Source of the DNA: Sphingobacteriaceae bacterium UBA6709
GTDB lineage: Bacteria; Bacteroidota; Bacteroidia; Sphingobacteriales; Sphingobacteriaceae
Direction of reading: 5' to 3'
Length of the DNA: 33,264 bases
Assembly (NCBI GenBank): GCA_002454425.1
Contig: DKIV01000028.1
Coordinates: 1 to 33,264 of the forward strand
Under the pieces are notes generated by a model. The model saw only the letters and a program-made list of their open reading frames with translations, was not told the DNA's origin and searched no databases. The translations under genes and the position numbers were made by a program. Positions 1 to 8,900 of the stretch are shown one piece after another; position 1 is the first letter of the stretch, and the number at the start of each line of letters is the position of its first letter.

Positions 1-22
1 CTCGAACCTGGTAGGTAGCTGG
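1..22. repeat. Left copy of a window-end inverted repeat
   Basis: These 22 bases match the reverse complement of 33176-33197 at 21 of 22 positions (the difference is at position 7). The first 58 bases are also open in one frame, starting at base 2 and ending in TAG at 56-58. This could be the last 18 codons of a gene entering from the left, but it is too short to name. The similarity to the other end stops right after the 22 bases, so this is a short dispersed element and not a long duplication. Confidence 0.6.
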
Positions 23-58
23 CTGCCTGCCGGAGCGAACAGCATGGGAAGCCGGTAG

Positions 59-377
59 GTTTGCCCCAAAATGTAGATGTCTGAAAATAATATAAATTAT
101 TGCGAAGATTTTTTAATCAATATGGAGGTGTATTTCAAGTGATTGTTAGTGAGTTAGTTGTGGGTTTTTTTGAATGCGTTTAAGGTGGTAGTATACTTAT
201 AGTTTAAATTTTGAATCATGATAGGTGGACTGTTTTCCAGGTTTGGTAACAGTAGTTGGTATGCAGTTGTCGTATGGAAATAAACTCCGGGGGGATACAT
301 ACTTAGCAAGAGGTATCTGAAAAAGACCGCCTTGTGTTAATTATGGGATCATGTGAGACAAGAGTGCGGAAAAATCA
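59..377. other. Gap without a recognisable gene
   Basis: No convincing open reading frame, RNA gene or clear promoter was found here. The stretch is AT-rich and lies downstream of the protease gene and its terminator, so it is probably 3' flanking DNA between transcription units. Confidence 0.5.
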
Positions 378-429
378 ATATGCTAAAAAGGTCGTCTCAT
401 TTATTTTTAAGACGACCTTTTTAGCATAT
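378..429. terminator. Bidirectional terminator after the mdh-protease unit
   Basis: There is a perfect 20-bp inverted repeat (378-397 with 410-429) with a 12-base loop. The stem has a G/C core and an A/T-rich outer part, so a run of U would form on either strand. It lies 27 bases beyond the stop codon of the minus-strand protease gene and would end that transcript. The stem core GTCGTCT recurs in the terminator of the ribosomal operon at 32744-32779. Confidence 0.85.
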
Positions 430-456
430 ATAGGGCTCTTACCTTATAATACGTTA

Positions 457-918
457 TTAAGATTCCTGCTTTATAAAGGGACTCGTAACACGCAGGTCAT
501 TTAGATGAAGTATTTGCTCTTTATAGTCTATAACGGCCTGATACCGAAAAAGGATATCTCCCCCGATAACCCCGACCAGCGGTGGCATATTAAGTTGCTC
601 GTAGGCTACTCTTATCGCGCTCAGGTCTAAAATGGCAGAAACATAGTTGTTAATAATAAAATCATCTCCTATGCGAAGCTCCGGAATGGTTACGGTGAAA
701 CTTTGCATAGAGTTAGTACCTAAACCTGCAGACCGGTTATCAATTTCTTGCAGGGCGAATTCTCCGGCAATGTCGGTGATGGTCTGCTGATCGAAGACCG
801 TGCGGGACGCGCCTGTGTCAAGAACCACCTTATACCGACGGTCAAAAATGGAGACATCTAGCAGTAGGTGCAACCCATCGGAGTCTATGTTAACGAGTTC
901 AAGAGGCAGGGAGTGCAT
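457..918 (-). CDS. Retropepsin-like aspartic protease (clan AA), 153 aa
   Basis: This is a small single-domain protein of the retropepsin-like clan AA family. The catalytic motif is visible as LDTGAS at residues 33-38 (Asp34). The C-terminal half has a hydrophobic GVIGGDIL segment followed by an IDY strand, the second conserved block of bacterial one-domain aspartic proteases. Such proteins are thought to act as dimers, since each chain gives one catalytic Asp. No signal peptide is seen, so it is probably cytoplasmic. Its ATG overlaps the TAA of malate dehydrogenase by one base (TAATG), which suggests translational coupling. The substrate is unknown, and a link to malate dehydrogenase is only implied by position. 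Confidence 0.8.
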   Translation of the reverse strand: MHSLPLELVNIDSDGLHLLLDVSIFDRRYKVVLDTGASRTVFDQQTITDIAGEFALQEIDNRSAGLGTNSMQSFTVTIPELRIGDDFIINNYVSAILDLSAIRVAYEQLNMPPLVGVIGGDILFRYQAVIDYKEQILHLNDLRVTSPFIKQES

Positions 919-1847
919 TAGTCGAATTTAAGGATACTATTCATGGAACTCACCGCGGTAGCACTTTTGAGGAAGCTGCTCTTATCTTCGTCGTCTAAAT
1001 CAATTTCAATAACCTTGCTCCATCCATCCTTCCCAATAATTGCAGGTACTCCGATAGCTATATCCCGGAGTCCGTATTCACCATCCAATAATACAGAACA
1101 TGGTATTAATCGTTTTTCATCTCTGAGGATGCTCTCAACAACTTTAGAGATTGCTGCACCGGGAGCATACCACGCGGAGGTTCCTATTAACTTGGTAAGT
1201 GTAGCTCCGCCTGTCATGGTTGCGCTTACAATCTCCTGTTGCTTATCCTCTGAAAGGAATCTGCTGACCGGAACGCCATTCCAGGTAGCATGTTTTATTA
1301 ACGGAAGCATCGTCGTGTCACCGTGTCCCCCGATAACCATAGCGGTAAGGTCTGATGGTGAACATCCCAGGGCACAGCTCAGGTAATATTTAAAGCGAGC
1401 GGAATCGAGCCCGCCACCCATACCGATCACCCTGTTTTTCGGTAATCCAAAATTCTTAAGAGCTAAATAGGTCATGGTATCCATTGGATTAGAAACCATG
1501 ATGAAGATGGCATCAGGCGAATATTTGAGGATTTCAGAAATCACGGTTTTTACAATCATCGCATTGGTGTCGACGAGGTCCTCCCTGGTCATACCCGGCT
1601 TACGCGGCATTCCGGAAGTGATCACCACGACGTCAGATCCCTCGGTAGCGGCATAGTCATCGGTAACGCCGCGAATGTCTGTATCAAATACTAAGATAGC
1701 GGCAGTTTGCATCATGTCAATGGCTTTTCCTTCAGCAATGCCCTCTCGTATGTCTAATAACACAACTTCGCGGGCAATACCTCTTTGGGCAATGACGTTA
1801 GCACTAGTAGCACCTACGGCACCTGCTCCAACAATAGTTACTTTCAT
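918..1847 (-). CDS. mdh: Malate dehydrogenase (LDH-like type), 309 aa
   Basis: This enzyme interconverts malate and oxaloacetate with NAD in the TCA cycle. The N-terminal dinucleotide fold shows VGAGAVG at residues 6-12 and Asp32, which favours NAD. The substrate loop PRKPGMTRED carries Arg82 and Arg88, the pattern of malate rather than lactate dehydrogenases. Asp148, Arg151 and His175 (in GGHGD) complete the active site. The start at 1847 gives the normal family beginning MKVTIVGAG; an in-frame upstream extension of 17 codons has no family character and is left out. It is the first gene of a two-gene unit with the retropepsin-like protease. No TAnnTTTG promoter box was recognised upstream. 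Confidence 0.95.
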   Translation of the reverse strand: MKVTIVGAGAVGATSANVIAQRGIAREVVLLDIREGIAEGKAIDMMQTAAILVFDTDIRGVTDDYAATEGSDVVVITSGMPRKPGMTREDLVDTNAMIVKTVISEILKYSPDAIFIMVSNPMDTMTYLALKNFGLPKNRVIGMGGGLDSARFKYYLSCALGCSPSDLTAMVIGGHGDTTMLPLIKHATWNGVPVSRFLSEDKQQEIVSATMTGGATLTKLIGTSAWYAPGAAISKVVESILRDEKRLIPCSVLLDGEYGLRDIAIGVPAIIGKDGWSKVIEIDLDDEDKSSFLKSATAVSSMNSILKFD

Positions 1848-2210
1848 GTAGCTTAGTTTAAATGAACACTTATATAGGGTTTCGTAATATAGGAACAATT
1901 ATGTGAAGCTCGGATAGCTAAGCTTAAATTGAAAAATTAATGATATAATACTTCGCGCCTATAAGAGCAACGGTATCAGAATTTTAGATGTATGAAAAAT
2001 TATTGTGGACGATGCTATAGAATACATTTTAAAGATTTAATTTGCGGGCCGTTTACCTATGGGTCTGCACATCTGCCTAAAGGAGCTGATTAGCGATATT
2101 GCTTACAGCAGCTGTTGAATTTCAGTGGTTGTGTAAATAGTTTGTTGCGTGTAACGTTTGGAAACGTTGTTACGTTCAGACAGTATAGTGTTAACGAATA
2201 AACTATTGAG
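1848..2210. other. Divergent intergenic region, mdh / sigma factor
   Basis: This 363-base AT-rich region must hold promoters for both mdh (minus) and the sigma factor gene (plus). No exact TTTG/TAnnTTTG pair was found in either direction. The clearest structure is the palindrome at 2153-2168, listed separately. No small gene or RNA was recognised. Confidence 0.5.
2153..2168. promoter_or_regulatory. 16-bp palindrome, possible operator
   Basis: AACGTTTGGAAACGTT has arms of seven matching bases around a central GG. It ends 42 bases before the start codon of the sigma factor gene. This is a plausible protein-binding site controlling the sigma/anti-sigma pair. The loop is too short for a good RNA hairpin, so a DNA operator is the better reading. 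The binding protein is unknown. Confidence 0.4.
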
Positions 2211-2705
2211 ATGGCAGTACTGTTGGATATATCGGGATTGGAAGCCCTTTTTAAGATGAATTATGAGTCGCTTTGCAGCACTTCTTATCGCCTCGTGCAG
2301 GATAAGGAGATAGCGGCCTTCATCGTTCAGGATGTATTCACACGATTGTGGAAAGAACGTGCCTCGTTAAAGCTTTCAGATACCGTACAAAAGTATTTGT
2401 ATCAACGCACCATCATTCAATCTCTTGCTTATACCGCTAAACTTGGGCATGGCACGGCACAGGTGAAAGTTGAGGATTATTCGCATGAGCGTTATCCGGA
2501 AGTTGAGTTGCTTAAGGACGTACGTCGGTCAGTAGATCAGACGATCAATACCATCCCGGAGCCCAGTCGTTCCATATATATTCTCGCCAGATATGAGCAT
2601 TTAAAATTTGAAGATATCGCATCGCTTCTGAACTTAAATACCGCTACCGTTGAAGCTCAGATGTCGGCAGCGTTGTTAAAACTGCGTCGTCTGATAAATA
2701 AATAA
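2211..2705 (+). CDS. ECF-type RNA polymerase sigma factor, FecI-like, 164 aa
   Basis: This is an alternative sigma factor of the extracytoplasmic-function class. Region 2 lies at about residues 10-75 (containing IVQDVFTRLWKER, the core-binding helix). Region 4 is the helix-turn-helix near residues 108-160 (FEDIASLLNLNTATVEAQ, then LLKLRR). The length is typical of the large Bacteroidetes sigma-70 expansion that works with FecR anti-sigma factors. The gene starts at an ATG and is followed nine bases after its stop by the fecR-like gene, so the two are co-transcribed. Normally a SusC/SusD or TonB receptor pair would follow; here there is a terminator instead. The region 2 sequence is rather divergent, so its target promoters cannot be guessed. 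Confidence 0.85.
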   Translation: MAVLLDISGLEALFKMNYESLCSTSYRLVQDKEIAAFIVQDVFTRLWKERASLKLSDTVQKYLYQRTIIQSLAYTAKLGHGTAQVKVEDYSHERYPEVELLKDVRRSVDQTINTIPEPSRSIYILARYEHLKFEDIASLLNLNTATVEAQMSAALLKLRRLINK

Positions 2706-2714
2706 TAGCATTGA

Positions 2715-3497
2715 ATGTATATGGAGCAGACAGCCGATAATAGAATGTGGAGCCTGATGGTGAGGTATATTTCTAATGAGTTAAACTTGAGGGAGACTGA
2801 TGAGTTATTAAGTTGGTTAGGAAATGTACCTGCGCGAACTGAGTTGTTAAAAGAGCTTCGTGAAACGTGGGACAAAAGCCGCGACTTTCAGCTACCTCGC
2901 TTTGGTGATCCGCAAATTGCGTGGAATAATCTCAGGAACAGCATCGAGCGTCGCGAGCCGCCGGCACGTCATTTACTGTATAGAAAGTATAAAATTATTA
3001 CCATCGCCGCGGTTTCATTAATCGTTGTTATATGTGTTTTATTTTTAGGACTCCGGTATGGACGACATAGTTACTCAATAGATACGGCGGGAAATGAAAA
3101 TGTGGAGATCATTCTTCCGGATGGGAGTTTCACCTGGTTAAGTGAGAATGCTTCCCTTAAGTATAAACGCTCGTTTTTTGATGTGCAGCAACGTGAGATA
3201 TTACTGAGGGGCGACGCTTACTTTGAGATCAAGGGCTATGCGCGGCGCGATTTCAATATACATGCGGGAAAGGCTGTGATAAATACCAAAGGAGCCCGGT
3301 TTTATGTTGAGCATGGCCCGGCTAATGAACTTAAAGTGTTGGTAAAGTCAGGAACGGTGGTGTTGGGCTTGGATGGTAAAGACAGACAACAACAATTATT
3401 GAATGCCTTAGATGAAGGGACACTGTATCAGGATGGGAGCATTGGTAAGATGCATCTGGATAATTTTCCCGATGAAAAGCTGAAGAAGCGGCAGTAG
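2715..3497 (+). CDS. FecR-like anti-sigma factor, short form, 260 aa
   Basis: This is the membrane-anchored anti-sigma partner of the preceding gene. The order is a cytoplasmic N-terminal part (about 1-90, sigma-binding), one transmembrane helix (about 94-114), then a periplasmic FecR domain (about 126-219, with VEIILPDGSFTWLSENASL and REILLRGDAYFEI). Bacteroidetes FecR proteins are usually well over 300 residues, with a C-terminal DUF4974 domain that contacts the signalling domain of a TonB receptor. This one ends about 40 residues after the FecR domain, in a lysine-rich tail, so that domain is missing. The stop is followed at once by a clean terminator. A second ATG two codons in (2721) is an equally good start. 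Confidence 0.85.
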   Translation: MYMEQTADNRMWSLMVRYISNELNLRETDELLSWLGNVPARTELLKELRETWDKSRDFQLPRFGDPQIAWNNLRNSIERREPPARHLLYRKYKIITIAAVSLIVVICVLFLGLRYGRHSYSIDTAGNENVEIILPDGSFTWLSENASLKYKRSFFDVQQREILLRGDAYFEIKGYARRDFNIHAGKAVINTKGARFYVEHGPANELKVLVKSGTVVLGLDGKDRQQQLLNALDEGTLYQDGSIGKMHLDNFPDEKLKKRQ

Positions 3498-3522
3498 CAG
3501 GAAGTTTTGCTACCGTTAATGC

Positions 3523-3580
3523 CAATAAAAATGGGGCAGCGATGACAGGGGTATATCTGTTTGCTGCCCCATTTTTATTG
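3523..3580. terminator. Bidirectional terminator between fecR and tamL
   Basis: A perfect 18-bp inverted repeat pairs 3523-3540 with 3563-3580 around a 22-base loop. The stem has a GGGGCAGC core with an AAAAAT/ATTTTT outer part, so it can end transcription from both sides. It lies 26 bases after the fecR stop and 56 bases beyond the tamL stop, between these convergent genes. Confidence 0.85.
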
Positions 3581-3636
3581 AGGGGCGACTTCCTGCACCC
3601 AGCGCAGGGTTTCGAAAGTCGCCATATATCTGAGGG

Positions 3637-5952
3637 TTAAAAAGGATAACCTATGGCCAGGTTATACACAAGGTTCTCGCGGCGCCAGGATTTGCTTCCG
3701 AAATCTATCTCATCAAATACCCAACGATCACCTTCGGCAAGCCATGGCTTGCGAATAGGGAAAGCTACGTCAAGGCGCAAGATGAGGATAGATGCATCAA
3801 TGCGTATACCTGCTCCTGTACCTACGGCCATTTCCTTTAAGAAGTTCGAGCTGAACTTAGCTCCCTGTCTAACAGTTTCCGTATTGCCATTAAGGGCTTG
3901 ATCATTGCGTTGCAGCCAGATGTTACCGGCATCAACAAACACAGCACCATTTACTACGCTAAATAGCTTACGTCTATATTCTGTATTCATCTCCAGCTTA
4001 AGATCTCCGGACTGGTCGGCTGCCAGGTAGTTATCATTGTCAAGGTCGAGCTCAGCATCGCGATAAGTTCCGGGGCCGAGGGCTCTGGCCCGAAAGGCAC
4101 GTAAGCTGTTGGTTCCGCCAATGAAGAATTGCTTAACATAGGGTAGTGAGCGGGAGTTTCCGTAGGAATGGCTATATCCTAACAACACCCTGTTTGCCCA
4201 TTGCGCGTTTAGTCCAAGCTTCCGGTAGTAACGGAAGTCGATCTCTGCTCTCACATATTGGGAGTATTCCTGACCGAAGATTTTCTTCTTTGATGAATCG
4301 TCACCCTTTTGGAACAAGCCGATGATGTTACCAGAGAAGTCGAAATTTCCGTTAAGGTAGAAGGTGTTCTGCCTGTAAGTATCTTGAGTATTGGTGAAAT
4401 TGAAATTGTAGCTCGGACCAATGGTAAACTGCTTATTTATTGCATTCTGATAAGAAGGAATAGAGTCGGCAAGGCGCTGGTATGCGGGTTGCACATTGGA
4501 GGGCTGTACATAATTTACCGCGATGATATTAAGCTGGTGCTCCTTATATTGATCTTCCTTCCACACATAGCCGAAAGAAGTACGTGCAGAGCGTAGCGTA
4601 TAGCTGTCCTGACGTTTCAGGAAGTCGTAGCCCAATGTAATTTTCGTATGCGGAATGTAGGCGCCAGTAGAATTCAACTTGAATGGGGTAATGAATCGTG
4701 GAATGTTCAGATTCGCCTCGGCACCGTAGCGCAGGATGTTGTTTCCGGAGTTATTGCCCGAAATCTGAACGTCAGATCCCACATACGCCGATACTGTAAG
4801 TAATTCAGCACCTTTGAATGTGTTTCTGTTGCGCCAGCTTACGGTGAGCTCGCTACCTGTGAAGTTCGCTGAGTTGGTTTTACCTGTAATCTCCGCTCTT
4901 AACGATTTCTTAGGGTATGGGGTGAGATAGTAATAGGTATCAAGACGTGATTCCGCTGTATCCACTTCTACAAAACGATTCTTTACAAACTTAAACGTTC
5001 CCAGGCTCGATAGGCGTTGTAAGGAGAGGTTATGATCTGTTCTATTGTACAGGTCGTCCTTCGCAAAGAACATGGTGCGCTCAAATATCTGTGGTTTGAA
5101 GGTCTTCTTTCGATCTGTAATGTAGAAGTCTTTATGTTTTATCGTGTTTGCCGTACGTCCTTTGAGAGTGTCAACAGGCCGGAAATTCGGGTAGATGTAT
5201 ATGTCATTTATGCGATATTGAGCCGCTGCCTTCGGACTTGTCGCCGGCTTGATGGTCATATACAGATTCACCTTATGCGCTTTGCCGTTGGTGCTGTCAA
5301 CCTGCACCAGCAAATCTTCAGGGCTGAAATAATAAAAACCCTGTTCCTTCAAACGCGCGTCAATGCGCTCGCGTTCTGTTTTGATGATATCAAGATTGTA
5401 CGGTTGATCTTTTCTCAGGAGCGTCTGAGGAGATGTAGCCACGATAGCTTTTCCCAGATCAGAGCTGTCGGCTTCAAACTTAACGCTGTCGATCATATAC
5501 TGAGGACCGGTTGTCGCCAGATAAGTAAGCGAAGCTTTTTTCTTTTTTAGGGTGGTGTCAGAGGTTGCCGTTGCCAGGAAGAAACCCTGGTTTTCCAGTC
5601 TGTTTGTTACCAGATCGATGTTATAATCGACTTTTACGGAACTAAACAATACAGGCGGTTCTCCCATTTTCTTCAGCCAGCGCAAGGGAATTCCCGTTGC
5701 GTTATGGCTGATATTGTATATCCATAGCTTAGGGCGCAGGCCCAGAATAGAACTGTTGGGGCGCGGACGCAATAGGGAGCTAAGGTCGCTTTCCAGAACC
5801 TTCTTGTTGGAAGATTTTAGCTCTTTATTATTCTCAATTTTCACTTTACCGCCCGTGTACAGGTAGTCGCCTTCCGGCACGTACTTCGTGATGTTACATG
5901 CCGAGAGTACTACCGTAAGTGATAAAAAACAGGTGATGCTTCTTCTAATCAT
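3637..5952 (-). CDS. tamL: TamL, lipoprotein BamA/TamA-family outer membrane protein, 771 aa
   Basis: This is the Bacteroidetes lipoprotein version of TamA, an Omp85-family outer membrane barrel that works with TamB in envelope assembly. The N-terminus is a lipoprotein signal with lipobox LSAC (Cys19). POTRA-like repeats follow to about residue 330, then the D15 surface-antigen barrel. The barrel holds the family motif FRARALGPG near residues 615-625 and ends in YPF, the terminal aromatic residue of a beta signal. The start ATG overlaps the TAA of tamB by one base (TAATG), so the two are translated from one message. The normal fold order and length suggest an intact gene. Confidence 0.93.
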   Translation of the reverse strand: MIRRSITCFLSLTVVLSACNITKYVPEGDYLYTGGKVKIENNKELKSSNKKVLESDLSSLLRPRPNSSILGLRPKLWIYNISHNATGIPLRWLKKMGEPPVLFSSVKVDYNIDLVTNRLENQGFFLATATSDTTLKKKKASLTYLATTGPQYMIDSVKFEADSSDLGKAIVATSPQTLLRKDQPYNLDIIKTERERIDARLKEQGFYYFSPEDLLVQVDSTNGKAHKVNLYMTIKPATSPKAAAQYRINDIYIYPNFRPVDTLKGRTANTIKHKDFYITDRKKTFKPQIFERTMFFAKDDLYNRTDHNLSLQRLSSLGTFKFVKNRFVEVDTAESRLDTYYYLTPYPKKSLRAEITGKTNSANFTGSELTVSWRNRNTFKGAELLTVSAYVGSDVQISGNNSGNNILRYGAEANLNIPRFITPFKLNSTGAYIPHTKITLGYDFLKRQDSYTLRSARTSFGYVWKEDQYKEHQLNIIAVNYVQPSNVQPAYQRLADSIPSYQNAINKQFTIGPSYNFNFTNTQDTYRQNTFYLNGNFDFSGNIIGLFQKGDDSSKKKIFGQEYSQYVRAEIDFRYYRKLGLNAQWANRVLLGYSHSYGNSRSLPYVKQFFIGGTNSLRAFRARALGPGTYRDAELDLDNDNYLAADQSGDLKLEMNTEYRRKLFSVVNGAVFVDAGNIWLQRNDQALNGNTETVRQGAKFSSNFLKEMAVGTGAGIRIDASILILRLDVAFPIRKPWLAEGDRWVFDEIDFGSKSWRRENLVYNLAIGYPF

Positions 5953-8900
5953 TATTTTTCGATCTTTTCCTTTGCAGCTTTCTCGGCGGCGCGGCGGCGG
6001 CGACGTTCTTTGTCTGCATTCCTAAATATTTCTTTAAACTTGTTGTAATCCAGATTTATGACGAAGCCTACGCCCGTTTCGATAACCTGTCCCTGTAGCG
6101 CTACCTGGTATTCATTTTTCTGATATGCGCGTAATAAATAGCGTCCATTGCGCGACAGCTGATATTCCACTTTGATGTCGCCGGCGATATTGCTGGTCTT
6201 TCTATTTTCTTGTCGTGGACCTTCGAGTTCAAAATTACTACCCACGGAAACTTTCAGCCTGTCGTTGAGCAGTCGTTTGGAAACACCAACGTTCAGATCT
6301 GTTCGGTTGCGCATTTGTCCTGTAGTATAATCCTCGGTCGATTGCAGGTCGAAGTTGAGATCTACGCCATCAATAAGATCTCCGGCGAGGTTGTTCAGCT
6401 GATCTGAAAGCAGGCCACTAACGCTCTGGCGCGCGGTAGATTCAAGACCGCCCCCGCCTCCGCTACTGGCGAAAGGATTCTCAGAGATGAAACGGTTCAG
6501 CAACAGCAGGGCGAACACTTGCTTATTTAACTCCGAAGGTTCACTTCGCAGCTGTGTAAGGCGTCCGTTAACATTGTTAATAATATCGGTTGAGACATTA
6601 TAGTTTCCTTCAGGAAGCAGAATATCGAAGGTTAACTCCGGCTTCATAAGCTCTCCTTTCATCATAAGATTTACGTCAAAAGGAAGCTTCTGTTTGTAAG
6701 TATTTAAGGCCGACTGCGAAGCGCCGCCGAGTTGTGACTCTACAAGATCTAAAGGCGCGGTATTGGCGGTGTACACGGCGGTGATGTCTACCGTCGCACC
6801 CATAGGATCACCATTCCAGTCGAGCGTGCTTCCCTTTTTAATTTCGAACTTACGTTTCAGGAAGTTGAAAGAAAGGTTGTAAGAGCCCTCTTCTATGGTT
6901 AGATTCCCGGTAAGGGATGTTTTGCCACTAGGATCTATTCCACCTGTAAGCTGAGCATCACCACGCATGGTGAGCATGTCACCGTTGGCAGGATCAACCA
7001 CAACATTCAGGATCGCTTCCTTGTCGAGCTCAACGTTCACGGATATATCCATGCCGGTGATGCCCGATTTATTTAATGAATCGGCAGGCTGCTTGAACAC
7101 TTTCGCGAGCGCAGGATGATCTTTATCTATAAACTCAACGATGCCTTTTCTATCTTCTATGCCGGGATCGCTGGCGGGCAACACGAAGAAGACATCTGTT
7201 TTAGGATTTATCTTAAGACTTCCATCTACTGCCGGAGCCTCCATTGTTCCCTTAATCTTCAGGCGTGTGTTTATGAACAGCTTTCCGTAGTAGAGGTCGT
7301 TATCTGCCGCGGTAGAATTAAGTACGCGGAAGTTATCGGCATCCAGGCTCAGGTCGAAACGATAGTCGCGATATGTTTTTGTAAATACAGTACCATTCAG
7401 GGAGGCCTTGTTGTTTACCGAATCTATCAGCGAGAAATTCTCAAGCCTTATTCCATCATCTACGAAGTTTATCGCCGCCGCGTTATCTACTTTAAAGTAG
7501 GAGTTAAGCATGGCTACATTGAAGCCCATATTGTCAAAACGTAGTCCCCCCCGTATTTGTGGCGCATCAACGGTGCCCTGAATATCCAGATCACCCTTCA
7601 GGCTACCGGTGGCATTTCTGATGTTGCCCATGGTGAAGCCCTCAATGCTCTTTAAGCTTAGGTTGGCAATGTTAAGCTTCATATCGAAGCTGCTGTTTGT
7701 CGTAAGATAATTTCCGGTAAGGTTCACTTCGTTGCCGTTTCCGGTGATAGACACGTTGGCGGCGTAGCTACCGGCGGTTTCGTTATTGACCTTGGCGGTA
7801 ATATTCCCGACGGTGTCACCCTTGAAGCTGAAATTATCAACTTTCAGGTCGGCAGTAAACACGGGAGACGCATTCAGATTACGCGCTATTGCGCCTCCGT
7901 TTATGGTTCCGCCAATCAGCAGCGAGTCCTGTCCGGCAATGTTAGTGAGCGTTTCAATCTTAAAGTTCTTAAAGTTTACTTCAAGCGGATTATTGAAACC
8001 CGGAGGGTTGGTATTAACACTAAGACTTTGATTGTTGTTAGAGATCGTGAAGTCCGTAGCCTGAATGCCCTTTCCTCCAAACTGTATGGCATTATTCGCA
8101 CTTACCGTCCAGGGGGTATAATTTAGCATCAGACCATCTTGCTTGAGGCTGAACTTGTAAACATCATTCATGGCGTTCAGCGCGCCGGCGATTTTATAGT
8201 TCTGTTTGTTCTTCTTGTCAGCCGTAGTGATTTCGGTACTTATCGTATTGTTTTGAATATCTCCTGCAATCTTGGCCGCATAGAATTGAAACTGACCAGC
8301 ACTGATTCTGCTTACATTTAGCGCGTAATTAAGGGCTGAATCTGTGGTGTTCACTTTAATCAGAAGGTTACTTATTTCATTAGTGCCATAGAGCACGCGA
8401 GGAGCCGACCCATCGACCTGAAGCAATTTACGCTGACTGTCAAAGTTACCTCTGAGGGTCACTGTGGCGAGTTCCTTTAAATCAGGTACCAGCTTTCTGA
8501 GCAGGGGAGTACTCACCACACGCATGTCAAAGTTCATGCGTTGCGGATCGTATTTCGCCACGGCTGTACTTGAAGCGGTTTTAAAATAGTTACCTATAAG
8601 ATCCTGAAATGCCGCGCCAAGCTGTGTCAATTTATATTTACCCCCGATATCCGCTGATACAAACTCAGATCTTAACTTAAGCGAGTTGCTGTCGGCGCTG
8701 GCTGTAGAGGTGATACTCACGGTATCTAAAGAAAAGCGGTCGCTTCCACGCGCCATGATTGCCTCTGTCAGCAATACCTCTCCGTTCAGGTAATCAGGGT
8801 CGGCGGTTTTCAGGTCAGCAAAAAGCTTCCCATGAAAACGCATATCATCTTTCATGATATTAATATTTTGCAGGTTGATGCTATCAAGGTTTAGCAATAC

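Noticed and set aside
943..1386. 147-codon plus-strand open frame
   Set aside because: It is antisense to the clearly real mdh gene and has no recognisable domain.
5535..5550. A AAA AAG slippery heptamer in tamL
   Set aside because: It matches the E. coli dnaX frameshift heptamer in frame, but it only encodes a Lys-rich stretch early in the protein, the -1 frame does not stop at once, and no functional reason for a short product is known.
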